A stretch of DNA of 64,000 nt from Actinoplanes sp. NBRC 103695 (GCF_030269485.1 NZ_BSTL01000003.1:248001-312000); one strand, 5' to 3'; positions 1-7,924 are shown, counted from the stretch's first letter. Notes: generated by a model not told the origin, from the sequence alone. Made by a program: numbers and translations.

Positions 1-846
1 TCCCAGCCCGGCGCCGATCACGGCGTACTGCCCGGCCGCGAACAGCTCGCCGGGGCTGATCCGCCCGGCCGTCAGAGCCAGGCCGCCGGCGATGAGCACC
101 ACCACGAGCACGGCGGGCCCGGCGACGCCGGCCTGGGCCACGGACCGGGACAGCACCTCCCACGTCGCCCGCCCGTGCCGGTGCAGGTCGGGCAGCGGAG
201 TCAGGATCCGGTCGGTCTCCTGCGTCAGCGTGCCCGCGGCGGCGATCGTGCGCGAGCCGGCCAGTGCCTCGGTGAGCAGCGCGGCGAGCCGGCCCTGGAC
301 GTGCTGGTATCCGGTGACCACGTCGGCGGTGCGCCGGGCGTAGGCCCTCAGCACCAGTCCGCAGAGGACGGATCCGGCCAGGAAGGCCGCGCCGAGCGTG
401 AGGTCCATCGTGGTGAGCAGGACCAGACTGCCCAGCGGGGGCAGCGCCGCGGTCACCGCCGCCACCAGGCTGACGCCGGCGTACGCCGCCTCCACGGAGT
501 TGCCGGACACCCGGCTGACCAGATCGCCCACCTCGAACCGCCGGGCCCGGTCCGGTCCGATCGCCAGCAGATGCCGGACCAGCCGGTTGCGCAGCCACGC
601 GGTGCCGCTCGCGGTGGTGGTGGTCGTGGTCACGGACTCGACCGCCTCGGCCGTGGCCCCGAGCGCGATCAGGGCCGCGGCCAGCACGACCCATCGGCCA
701 CCGTCCCCGGCCACGGTGGCGTCCACCGCGTGCCCCAGCACGGCGGGCATGGCCAGCGCGACGAGGCTGCCGGCGAGGCTCGCCGACCCGAACAGCCACA
801 GCGAGACACCGCCGCGCCGCAGGACGGCCCGGAACGTCGTCGTCAC
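1..846 (-). CDS. ABC exporter, transmembrane half (3' part cut by window edge)
   Basis: The visible 282 residues are the N-terminal membrane domain of an ABC-type exporter: hydrophobic helices, then the intracellular-loop pattern around 'LVSRVSGNSVEAA', typical of type IV exporters. The ATP-binding half would lie beyond the left edge, so a half-transporter with fused NBD is expected but not seen. I chose the GTG whose first bases overlap the TGA of the upstream protease gene (GTGA). This coupling, and its position as the last visible gene of the lanthipeptide operon, suggest it exports the modified peptide, comparable to RamA/RamB of the SapB operon. Substrate is inferred from context only. 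Confidence 0.8.
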   Translation of the reverse strand, partial: MTTTFRAVLRRGGVSLWLFGSASLAGSLVALAMPAVLGHAVDATVAGDGGRWVVLAAALIALGATAEAVESVTTTTTTASGTAWLRNRLVRHLLAIGPDRARRFEVGDLVSRVSGNSVEAAYAGVSLVAAVTAALPPLGSLVLLTTMDLTLGAAFLAGSVLCGLVLRAYARRTADVVTGYQHVQGRLAALLTEALAGSRTIAAAGTLTQETDRILTPLPDLHRHGRATWEVLSRSVAQAGVAGPAVLVVVLIAGGLALTAGRISPGELFAAGQYAVIGAGLG

Positions 847-2900
847 GGCCGGCCGGCTGTCGTCGTACCCGTCGCACCGGTTGTCGAACGGGTCAATCCG
901 GTGTGCGATGCCAGGAACGCCAGCATGTCGGCCGCCAGCGCGACCGATCGGCTCGCCGCGCGGGCGCCGTGGCCCACCTGCTCCTCGCGGCGCAGCAGGA
1001 CCTCGCCGGCACCCGCCGAGGCGTGCTGCAGGGCCGCGCACATCTTGCGGGCGTGCAACGGATCCACCCGGGTGTCACCGTCGAACACGGTGAAGAGCAC
1101 GGCCGGATAGGGCGTTCCCTCGCGTACGCGATGGTATGGCGAGTAGGCCAGAAGCGCGCGCGCCTGTTCCGGATCCGCCACCGAACCGTACTCACCACGC
1201 CAGCGCTCGCCGAGGCCGAAACGCTCGTAGCGGGCCATGTCGAGCACCGGCGCCGAGCAGACCGCGGCCGCGAACAGGTCCGGGCGCTGGGTGACGGCCG
1301 CGCCGACGAGCAGGCCGCCGTTCGACTCGCCGCAGATGCCCAGCTGCGCGGGGGTGGTGAGGCCGTCGGCGATCAGTCCCTCCGCCACGGCCACGAAGTC
1401 GTCGAAGACGTTCTGCTTGCGGCCGAGCATGCCGGCCCGGTGCCACTGTTCACCCTCCTCGCCGCCGCCTCGCAGATGCGCGAAGACGACGGTGCCGCCG
1501 GCCCGCATCCAGGCCAGCGTGTAGGCGGAGTAGGTGGGGGTCAGCGGGATACCGAATCCGCCGTAGCCGTACAGCAGAGTCGGCCGCGGGCCGTCACCCT
1601 CGGTGAGGACGACCGCCCTGATCGCGGTCCCGTCGGCAGAGCGGAAGACCTTCTGACGGGTACGCACGCGGCCCGCGACCGCGGTGACGGCACCTTTCGC
1701 ACGGTACGGCCGCGCCCGCACGTCGCAGTGCAGCACGCTCTCCGGCGTGACGTGGTCGGTGTAGGTGAACCAGAGGTCGTGACCGGGCTCGGCCCGGGTG
1801 CACAGCGACCCCACCGTTCCCGCGCCGGGCAGCGGAACCTCGCCGAGCACCTCGCCGGTGCCGAGGTCGTGCAGGGTGACCTCGCCGAGGGCGTGCCGGA
1901 CCCGGGTGACCGCGAGGACCGGCCGGGGCAGCTCGCCCCCGCCGAGGATCACGAAGTCGGCCAGCACCGCCTCCGGGTCCTCCGGCACCAGGTCACGCCA
2001 GTGGGCGGGTTCGGGCCGCGCGGGATCGGCGACACAAAGGCGGCCCCGGGGGGCGTCGAGGTCGGTGAGGACGTACATCCGGCCGTCCGGCCCGACGGCC
2101 GGAACCGTGCGGGCGCCCGTACCCTCCTGAACGACCCGCAGCCGCGGTGACGCCGGACCGGTGGCCCGCAGATCGGCGAGCCAGAGGTCGTTGCCCGGCC
2201 GGTCGCCGGAGGTGGCCGACACGGTCAGCCACCGCCCGTCGCGGCTCAGATCGACGCCGTACGCCTCGGTGCCGGACCGTCCGGTGCCGAAGATCGGCTC
2301 GTCCTCGCCGGCCGGGGTGCCGACCTGATGAAGGACCACCGTCCGTTCCCGGACGTAGTAGAACGCCGTGCCGTCCGGGAGCCAGGCCACGGGGGAGTAG
2401 CGGCACCCGGCGATCGGCCCGTCCACCGGCCGTCCGTCGCGGGCGTCGAGCAGATAGAGCACCGACTGCTCGGAACCACCGCGCGACAGCTGAACGGCGA
2501 CGAGTCCGCCGTCCGGCGACGGATGCCACTGGTCCAGCGTGGTGGTGCCGGAGGGGTCGACGGCAGCCGGATCGAGCAGGGTCACCTCCGCGCCGCCGGC
2601 ATCGGTCACGCGCAGTGCGGAGTGCTCGCGGCCGCTGTCCCGGGCCAGCCGGAAACACCGGTCGCCCCGCCACACCGGCGCGCCGGCGACGGGTACGTCG
2701 GTCAGGTCCGCGATGCGGGCGTGGAACCGTTCCCTGGCCGGCAGCAGACCGGCCGATCGTTGCCAGAGCTGATCCTGGGCCGCCTGCCAGCGCTCGACCT
2801 CGGGATCGTCCGGATCCTCCAGCCACCGGTACGGGTCGGTGACCGCGTCGCCGTGCAGGTCGTCGACCACCGGGCGGCGCGGAGCGGGCGGATATCCCAT
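843..2900 (-). CDS. Prolyl oligopeptidase (S9A), candidate lanthipeptide leader protease
   Basis: A 685-residue cytosolic serine peptidase with an N-terminal seven-bladed propeller and C-terminal alpha/beta-hydrolase domain, the usual length for S9A. The nucleophile motif is GESNGG (Ser near 526). The catalytic Asp lies in DGDTRVDPLH (near 609) and the His in VGHGAR (near 644). Prolyl oligopeptidases cut after proline, and some class III lanthipeptide clusters use one (FlaP of flavipeptin) to remove the leader. Both precursors here have a proline at position 12, at the end of the conserved leader motif, so cleavage there is a concrete prediction. The ATG follows a GAGGAG ribosome site. A strong hairpin sits just upstream, and the stop overlaps the exporter start. 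Confidence 0.9.
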   Translation of the reverse strand: MGYPPAPRRPVVDDLHGDAVTDPYRWLEDPDDPEVERWQAAQDQLWQRSAGLLPARERFHARIADLTDVPVAGAPVWRGDRCFRLARDSGREHSALRVTDAGGAEVTLLDPAAVDPSGTTTLDQWHPSPDGGLVAVQLSRGGSEQSVLYLLDARDGRPVDGPIAGCRYSPVAWLPDGTAFYYVRERTVVLHQVGTPAGEDEPIFGTGRSGTEAYGVDLSRDGRWLTVSATSGDRPGNDLWLADLRATGPASPRLRVVQEGTGARTVPAVGPDGRMYVLTDLDAPRGRLCVADPARPEPAHWRDLVPEDPEAVLADFVILGGGELPRPVLAVTRVRHALGEVTLHDLGTGEVLGEVPLPGAGTVGSLCTRAEPGHDLWFTYTDHVTPESVLHCDVRARPYRAKGAVTAVAGRVRTRQKVFRSADGTAIRAVVLTEGDGPRPTLLYGYGGFGIPLTPTYSAYTLAWMRAGGTVVFAHLRGGGEEGEQWHRAGMLGRKQNVFDDFVAVAEGLIADGLTTPAQLGICGESNGGLLVGAAVTQRPDLFAAAVCSAPVLDMARYERFGLGERWRGEYGSVADPEQARALLAYSPYHRVREGTPYPAVLFTVFDGDTRVDPLHARKMCAALQHASAGAGEVLLRREEQVGHGARAASRSVALAADMLAFLASHTGLTRSTTGATGTTTAGRP

Positions 2901-2921
2901 CGGCTCTCCTCATCAACGGCG

Positions 2922-2961
2922 CGAGGCCCGGACAACCGCGCAAGCGGTCGCCCGGACCTCG
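2922..2961 (-). terminator. Intercistronic hairpin between precursor and protease genes
   Basis: A 10-bp outer stem (CGAGGCCCGG with CCGGACCTCG, one C/A mismatch that becomes a G-U pair in one orientation), a 3x3 internal loop and a perfect 5-bp inner stem ACCGC/GCGGT closed by GCAA. It lies 22 nt before the protease ATG and downstream of both precursor genes. There is no T-run, so it is more likely a partial terminator or RNA-stabilising processing element that keeps precursor mRNA in excess over protease mRNA. Confidence 0.55.
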
Positions 2962-3009
2962 TGGAACCTGACCGGTGGAGCACCCGGGACTACCGGGCAT
3001 CTCCGCCGT

Positions 3010-3055
3010 GACGCCGGAACTCACACCACCGACACCGCGGTGCGTTACCGGCGTC
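3010..3055 (-). other. Second inverted repeat after lanA2
   Basis: GACGCCGG and CCGGCGTC form a perfect 8-bp stem around a 30-nt loop that itself contains the palindrome CACCGCGGTG. It sits right after the second precursor stop codon, upstream of the stronger hairpin. It may contribute to precursor mRNA stability. In sequence of this GC content, chance pairing cannot be excluded. Confidence 0.35.
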
Positions 3056-3076
3056 TAGGGTCTCGGCCGCAGCCGA

Positions 3077-3217
3077 TCAGTGGCAGGCCGCAACGCTGAG
3101 GTTGCTGGGCTTGACGGAGCCACAGGTCAGCACCGTGAGGGTGCTGCCGCCGCCCCCGCCGTTGCCGCCGCCGTGTCCGCCGGGAACCTCGAGGCCCTGC
3201 AGGTCGAGAAGCGCCAT
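3077..3217 (-). CDS. Class III lanthipeptide precursor, copy 2
   Basis: A 46-residue precursor. The leader opens MALLDLQGLEVP, matching the class III leader motif (compare MNLFDLQ of SapB/RamS). Residues 13-24 are eleven-twelfths Gly, His and Asn (GGHGGGNGGGGG). The core from Ser25 has two ring motifs: S25-x2-T28-x3-C32 and S38-x2-S41-x3-C45, the S-x2-S-x3-C spacing that gives labionin or lanthionine rings in SapB. It differs from copy 1 only at residue 2 (Ala for Thr), so the mature product should be identical. The ATG follows a GAAGGA ribosome site. It has its own spacer of 72 nt from copy 1, so it is not overlapped. Confidence 0.9.
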   Translation of the reverse strand: MALLDLQGLEVPGGHGGGNGGGGGSTLTVLTCGSVKPSNLSVAACH

Positions 3218-3430
3218 TTTCGTCACGTCCTTCGTGTTCGGTGGTACCGGATCTGAAGATGAGAACTACTGGTCTGCCGTGAAGCAGTCCTAGTGACAAG
3301 CCGCAACGCTCAGGTTGCTGGGCTTGACGGAGCCACACGTCAGCACCGTGAGGGTGCTGCCGCCGCCCCCGCCGTTACCACCACCGTGGCCGCCGGGGAC
3401 CTCCAGACCCTGCAGGTCGAGAAGTGTCAT
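3080..3430 (-). repeat. Tandem duplication of the lanA gene
   Basis: Positions 3080-3217 and 3293-3430 are near-identical direct copies. By eye I count about a dozen differences over 138 bp. All but the codon-2 change are synonymous, most at third positions. The copies are therefore old enough to drift but held to the same peptide by selection or gene conversion. Confidence 0.9.
3290..3430 (-). CDS. Class III lanthipeptide precursor, copy 1
   Basis: A 46-residue precursor with leader MTLLDLQGLEVP, a glycine-rich linker (13-24) and a core with two S-x2-S/T-x3-C motifs ending C45-H46, as in SapB (which ends C-N). T28 in ring one would give a methylated ring, unlike SapB. The ATG overlaps the TGA of lanKC (ATGA), and a strong AAGGAGG site lies in the last codons of lanKC, so translation is coupled to the synthetase. 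Pro12 is a candidate site for the downstream prolyl oligopeptidase. The other proline, Pro37, lies between the two rings. Confidence 0.92.
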   Translation of the reverse strand: MTLLDLQGLEVPGGHGGGNGGGGGSTLTVLTCGSVKPSNLSVAACH

Positions 3431-6039
3431 CTGTTCACCTCCTTTCCTCGCTGGTCGGATCGAGCCGGGTCCGGCTCGAGGAAGGGGAGGGAGACCGGCC
3501 GGTCGTGCAGCACGGTTCCCAGTGCGAAGAGGACTCCGGCCGTGCCGGTCGCGAAGTCCATCGAGAGGCGCATCAGCTGGTTGCCCGGGAAGGCAAGGCC
3601 GTCGCCGTACGGAAGGGCGTGCAGAGCCAGCCGCGCGATCTGCTCCGCGGCCTCGGCGCCGTCGGATCGCAGACCCGTGCCGAGGGCGGCGACGATCCCG
3701 GCTCGCCCGGTGAACAGGCCGCTCTGCACGAAGTATCGGGATCGGGTGACCAGGCGGGCGGATTCCAGCGCGCCGGCGAACTGCTCGTCCGGCCGGTGCC
3801 GCAGGTACCGTTCGAGGACCAGGGCGATGCCGGCCGACCCCTCGTCCAGGTAGGGCAGCGTGCGCCAGCCCTGATCGACCTGCAACGAGCCGTCCTCGCC
3901 GGAGGTGCAGCGCCGCAGATCCTGGCGCAGGGCCACCGCGGCGTGGTCGAGGAACCCGGTGTCGCCGGTGATCTCGAAGGCTCTCAGGAACAGCAGGGCC
4001 GAGCCGGCCGAGCCGTACAACAGCCCGGCCCGCGGATTGTCGCCGCCGCTGATCTCCGGCACGTCCTCGACGCCGCCCAGGCGTTCCGCGCACAGCGCCG
4101 CCATCTCCAGGCCGTTCTCCGTGAACGTCCGGTCGCCGGTGTCCGCCCCGAAGCGCAGCAGGTTCAAGGCGGTGCCGGCCAGCCCGGAGAACAGATCCTG
4201 CCCGAGGGTCTGCCACGATCCGTTCAGGCAGATGTCGAGCGCGTCCAAGGCGTCCTGACGGTGACCGAGGGCGTGCAGGACGTGAGCCACGCCGTGCAGT
4301 CCGTTGTAGAAGCCCGTACCCGTGCCGGGTGGTGGATCCAGTGCCCGCTTGCGTAACCAGTCCTCATGTTCGGGTACCGGTTCGGCGCCCACCGCGGCCA
4401 GCGCGTGGAGCACACCCGCCGCCCCGTACGCGAGATTGATCCCGCCACCGGGCTCGAACTGGGCGATGTCGCCCGGGAACAACCGGTCGTCGCGGTCCGG
4501 GGTGGCCGAGGCCAGGATGGCGCGGCGCATCGCGTTCCGTACACCGGGCCAGTCCGGCCGCGACCCCGACGGCAGGGGCAGATCGGGAAGCAGCGGGTCG
4601 GGAAGCAGCGGGTCGGGTGCCTCGCCGGAGGAACCGATGATCGTCGCGACCGCGGCGTCGAGCGCGCCGGCCGGGAGCGGGAACGTCTCGGCGATGAGGC
4701 CGGCGAGATGCGCCGCCTTCGGCCGGTGCAGTGGCAGCATGATCGTCGTCTGGGGGGCGAAGAGACCGATCCGCAGACACGCCAGGGCGTACTCGTCGAC
4801 CTGTTCGCCCTGACGGTCGCGGGGAGCGCCGTAGCCGGGATGGGCGAGCGCCGACCGGGCCGCGTCGGCGGCGAGGGCGGACACCTCGAAGTCGATCAGC
4901 ACCACCCGCCCGTCGGCGGTGACCAGGATGTTGTCCGGATGCAGGTCGCCGAAGACGACGCCGCGTCCGTGCAGCAGCCCGATCGCCGCGGCGACCTTGT
5001 CGACCATTTCCCAGGCCCAGGAGGTGTACGCGGCGATCGTCTCCGCCGAGCAGTCCGCCCGGGTGAGGGGGTACCGCTGCACCATCATCCGCTGCAGCGG
5101 GTTGCCGTCGATGAATTCCTGCACCAGGAACTGGTGGTCGCCGAGGGTGAACCAGTCGAGCAGTTCCGGCACCACGTCGAGTCCGGCCAGCCGCTTCAGG
5201 ATGTCCCGCTCGTGGGCCAGCCGGGTGGTCGCATCGCGGTCCGCGACGTCCAGCCCGGCGTACGGGCGTGCCTCCTTGAGCACCACCTGCCGGTCCGTCC
5301 GCAGATCCCGGCCGAGGTAGACGCCGCCGCTGTTGGAGAACTGCAGAACGCTCTCGATCTTGTACGGCAGGCCCTCGGTGGTGACCGCGTTGCGGGCGGC
5401 CAGATGCGGCTCGAGGAAGGCGGGCAGCGGAACCCACGGCGGCAGCGCGAAGGTGGCGCCGCGTACGTCCGGGACGAGGTCACCGTCCGGGCCTTCGATC
5501 GCGAGCACCCGCTGACCGTTGTCTCCCAGGCAGTGGCGCTCGGTGAAGCCGCCGTACCGGACGAACACCGGTCCGGCGCCGTAGCGCAGGTCGCTGAGGA
5601 TGTACGGCCCCTGCACCCCGGCGAGCAGCTCGTCGAGCTCGGTGACGATCGGCTCCAGCCGGCTCTCGTCCGGCGGGTAGATCGTCACCAGCTTGCCGCT
5701 GGAGCCCCGGAACGCCGACTTGGCGTTGAACATCACCATGACGGGCCGGCTGCGCAGGTACTTGAAGGGGATGCGGCGAGCCGTGCAGTAGTTCCAGACG
5801 ACATCGAGGACCCGCTCGGCGTCGTCGAGCCGCGCCGAGACGTGGATCTTCCAACCCTGTGGCCGCACGGCGTCGCCGACCGGCGAGTAGTTCATCCACG
5901 TGTCGGAGGCCTGGTGCTCCCACCTGTCGGGCAGGGGCCGCGCGCACACCTCGAAGTCGGGGTGCTCGTCCGGGCTGCGGTCGAGCCGCTCGTAGAAGAG
6001 CCGGTCGGCGAGGCAGTAGACCTCGTACTGCTCGATCAC
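3427..6039 (-). CDS. Class III lanthipeptide synthetase LanKC (RamC-like)
   Basis: An 870-residue trifunctional enzyme that phosphorylates Ser/Thr, eliminates phosphate and cyclises with Cys. The N-terminal part (1-230) fits the lyase domain. A Ser/Thr kinase domain follows (about 230-490), with Lys in VVLKEARP, catalytic loop GDLHPDN and LIDFE in place of DFG. A LanC-like domain (about 545-850) has GLHG and repeated YGxAG motifs but lacks the Cys-Cys-His zinc ligands, which defines class III rather than class IV. A 15-bp tandem repeat encodes the proline-leucine linker between kinase and cyclase. Start: GTG overlapping the TGA of a small upstream ORF (GTGA), with GGGGAG before it. No dedicated regulator is adjacent. 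Confidence 0.93.
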   Translation of the reverse strand: MIEQYEVYCLADRLFYERLDRSPDEHPDFEVCARPLPDRWEHQASDTWMNYSPVGDAVRPQGWKIHVSARLDDAERVLDVVWNYCTARRIPFKYLRSRPVMVMFNAKSAFRGSSGKLVTIYPPDESRLEPIVTELDELLAGVQGPYILSDLRYGAGPVFVRYGGFTERHCLGDNGQRVLAIEGPDGDLVPDVRGATFALPPWVPLPAFLEPHLAARNAVTTEGLPYKIESVLQFSNSGGVYLGRDLRTDRQVVLKEARPYAGLDVADRDATTRLAHERDILKRLAGLDVVPELLDWFTLGDHQFLVQEFIDGNPLQRMMVQRYPLTRADCSAETIAAYTSWAWEMVDKVAAAIGLLHGRGVVFGDLHPDNILVTADGRVVLIDFEVSALAADAARSALAHPGYGAPRDRQGEQVDEYALACLRIGLFAPQTTIMLPLHRPKAAHLAGLIAETFPLPAGALDAAVATIIGSSGEAPDPLLPDPLLPDLPLPSGSRPDWPGVRNAMRRAILASATPDRDDRLFPGDIAQFEPGGGINLAYGAAGVLHALAAVGAEPVPEHEDWLRKRALDPPPGTGTGFYNGLHGVAHVLHALGHRQDALDALDICLNGSWQTLGQDLFSGLAGTALNLLRFGADTGDRTFTENGLEMAALCAERLGGVEDVPEISGGDNPRAGLLYGSAGSALLFLRAFEITGDTGFLDHAAVALRQDLRRCTSGEDGSLQVDQGWRTLPYLDEGSAGIALVLERYLRHRPDEQFAGALESARLVTRSRYFVQSGLFTGRAGIVAALGTGLRSDGAEAAEQIARLALHALPYGDGLAFPGNQLMRLSMDFATGTAGVLFALGTVLHDRPVSLPFLEPDPARSDQRGKEVNR
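4583..4612. repeat. 15-bp tandem repeat in lanKC linker
   Basis: The unit TCGGGAAGCAGCGGG occurs twice in perfect tandem, followed by a partial third copy. It encodes a DPLLP-type repeat on the minus strand between kinase and cyclase. Being in frame, it would only change linker length if it expanded or contracted. Confidence 0.85.
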
Positions 6040-6191
6040 GACGTGCTCCCCGCGGCGTCGGCGGGCTGCCCGGAGTCGAAGGCGTACGGCAGGGGCCCGG
6101 CCGGGCGAGGGATCAGCACCGAGGGAAGGCCGGCTCCGACCCGTCGCACTCGGCCGAAACCCGTCCGGGACCTTTCGTTCGCATCGTTCAC
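6036..6191 (-). CDS. Small ORF coupled to lanKC (51 codons)
   Basis: A 51-residue reading frame from a GTG preceded by GAGGAGG at good spacing, whose TGA overlaps the lanKC GTG (GTGA). The product is basic at the N-terminus (VNDANERSRTGFGRVRRVG) and proline-rich after it, with no cysteine, no membrane segment and no similarity I recognise. Because lanKC translation would depend on ribosomes finishing this ORF, it is either a genuine small protein of the pathway or a leader ORF controlling synthetase output. The lantibiotic promoter should lie just upstream. A candidate minus-strand -10 (TACTAG) near 6252 is weak. Confidence 0.5.
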   Translation of the reverse strand: MNDANERSRTGFGRVRRVGAGLPSVLIPRPAGPLPYAFDSGQPADAAGSTS

Positions 6192-6390
6192 GGTGACTCG
6201 CCTCCTCGTCGGCTCTGCCACCAATCCTGTCGGTCGCCGACCGTCACTCCTAGTAGCAGTCGTCAGCACTGAGGCGTGAGAATCACCGGTCCACCCATGC
6301 GTTCCGCACGGGTGCCCGAAACTTCTTCTCGTAGGGTGCGTGCAGCTGCCCGTCTCGCGGCAGATCCGTGCCGCGGCGAGGGCGGCGCCG

Positions 6391-6530
6391 TCATCGTGTG
6401 GCCATCACCCTGGGCGGCCTCCCGGCGGCGACCGGTGTGGTTCCGGCCTCGGCGGGGAGGGTGAACTCGATGCGGGTGCCGCCGCCGGGGTTGTCGTGGG
6501 CGGTGATGGCGCCGCCGCGTGCTCCGGTCA
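6391..6530 (-). pseudogene. C-terminal remnant of a sensor histidine kinase
   Basis: On the minus strand one frame reads ARGGAITAHDNPGGGTRIEF, then TLPAE. This is the terminal HATPase strand of a histidine kinase ('GG.i.a.s.pGgGt.f.f.lP'), followed by a stop. It has no start and abuts the ChrA stop codon, so only about the last 30 codons plus a tail survive. The kinase was presumably truncated when the chrA segment was joined. Confidence 0.7.
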
Positions 6531-7901
6531 GATGCCGGGCAGTCCGAGCAGTCCGGCGGCCAGTCCGAGTACGGCGCAGACGCCCAGCACCCGCAGCACC
6601 GGCCACTTGACCTTGAAGATCAGCGTGGCGGCGATGAGGGCGATGACGATCGGGACCGGCCGTACGGTGTCGGGCTGGGGCAGTTGCAGGTTGAGGGGTC
6701 CGGTCGTGACGGTCGTGGTCTCGCGGAACAACGTGTGGACGGCGAAGTAGAGACCGAGGTTGGCGATGACGCCCACGACGGCGGCGGTGATGCCGGTCAA
6801 CGCGGCCGACAGGGACCGGTTGCCGCGGAGGCGTTCGACGTAGGGGGCGCCGAGCAGGATGAAGAGGAAGCACGGCACGAACGTGACCCAGGTGGTCAGC
6901 AGCGACGCGAGCACCCCGGCCGCCCACGGGTCGAGCGGGCCGGGGTTGTGGTACGCGCCGAGGAACGCGACGAACTGCACCACCATGATCAGCGGGCCCG
7001 GCGTGGTCTCGGCGAGGGCCAGGCCGCGGATCATGTCGCCCGCCGACAGCCACGCGTAGTGCTCCACCGCCCGCTGTGCCACGAAGGCCAGGACCGCGTA
7101 CGCGCCGCCGAAGGTCACCACCGCCGTGCCGGAGAAGAACAACCCCTGCTGGGTGTACACGCTGCCGACGCCTGTGGTCGCGGCCACGACGGCGACCGGC
7201 AGGAGCCAGGCGAGCAAGCCGGCGATCAGGACGGTCGCGGCACGACGGGCCGACGGCCGGTCGTGGTGCAGGGCGTCGTCGGCGATCAGCGGCTCGGGTC
7301 CGTCGGCGGCCTTGCTGTTGCCGTTGCCGCCGACGACCAGCTGCGGCCACCGGCGATGCACCAGCCAGGCGGTGACGGCGGCGACCGCGATCACGACCGG
7401 GAACGGCAGTCCGAAGATCGCCAGGGCGAGGAACGCGGCGACGGCGAAGCCGATCAGGACCGGGTTGGTCAGGGCGCGACTGCCGACCCGCCAGACGGCC
7501 TGGGCGACGATGGCGACCACCGCCGGGGCCAGCCCGGCGAACAATGCGGCGACCACGGTGGTGTCGCCGAACCCGACGTAGACCGCGGAGAGCGCGAGCA
7601 GAGCGACCATGCCCGGCAGCACGAACAGCGTGCCGGCGACCAGCCCACCACGCATGCCGTTGAGCAGCCAGCCGACGTAGATGGCCAGTTGCTGCGCCTC
7701 CGGGCCGGGCAGCAGCATGCAGTAGTTGAGGGCGTGCAGGAACCGGTTCTGCCCGATCCAGCGGCGTTCGTCGACCAGGTGGCGTTGCATGACGGCGATC
7801 TGCCCGGCCGGTCCGCCGAAGGTCTGCAACGAGATCGCGAACCAGGCGCGTACGGCCTGACGGAAGGGCACCACGTCGCGGTCGGGGGTCGCCCGGGTCA
7901 T
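6528..7901 (-). CDS. chrA: Chromate transporter family protein, ChrA-type
   Basis: A 457-residue membrane protein with two homologous halves of about six helices each. The first carries FGGPAGQIAVM and PGPEAQQLA, the second FGGAYAVL and TTPGPLIMVVQF. These are the duplicated signature motifs of long-chain CHR proteins, which extrude chromate by proton exchange. I chose the ATG that overlaps an 8-codon upstream ORF (ATGA). The alternative GTG 18 nt upstream lies about 10 nt from the same AAGGAG site and would add MGPAAG. No other metal-resistance gene is adjacent. Confidence 0.85.
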   Translation of the reverse strand: MTRATPDRDVVPFRQAVRAWFAISLQTFGGPAGQIAVMQRHLVDERRWIGQNRFLHALNYCMLLPGPEAQQLAIYVGWLLNGMRGGLVAGTLFVLPGMVALLALSAVYVGFGDTTVVAALFAGLAPAVVAIVAQAVWRVGSRALTNPVLIGFAVAAFLALAIFGLPFPVVIAVAAVTAWLVHRRWPQLVVGGNGNSKAADGPEPLIADDALHHDRPSARRAATVLIAGLLAWLLPVAVVAATTGVGSVYTQQGLFFSGTAVVTFGGAYAVLAFVAQRAVEHYAWLSAGDMIRGLALAETTPGPLIMVVQFVAFLGAYHNPGPLDPWAAGVLASLLTTWVTFVPCFLFILLGAPYVERLRGNRSLSAALTGITAAVVGVIANLGLYFAVHTLFRETTTVTTGPLNLQLPQPDTVRPVPIVIALIAATLIFKVKWPVLRVLGVCAVLGLAAGLLGLPGI

Positions 7902-7924
7902 GCCGGCGGCCGGTCCCACTTCAT
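7898..7924 (-). CDS. 8-codon leader ORF ahead of chrA
   Basis: ATG after AAGGAG encodes MKWDRPPA and stops with a TGA that overlaps the chrA ATG. It could couple or throttle chrA translation. If chrA really starts at the GTG inside this ORF, the leader is only an artefact of shared sequence. Confidence 0.3.
   Translation of the reverse strand: MKWDRPPA

Noticed and set aside
3290..4216. 308-codon minus frame ending in the lanA1 sequence
   Set aside because: Only its last 46 codons are protein-like. The rest is an alternative frame of the lanKC cyclase domain.
6036..6269. 77-codon version of the ORF before lanKC
   Set aside because: The upstream 26 codons lack a ribosome site. The GTG at 6191 has GAGGAGG, so the 51-codon form is preferred.
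4366..6279. 637-codon open frame on the plus strand opposite lanKC
   Set aside because: High-GC codon bias keeps antisense frames open. The translation is low-complexity Arg/Gly/Glu/Val with no motif, while the minus strand encodes a clear LanKC.
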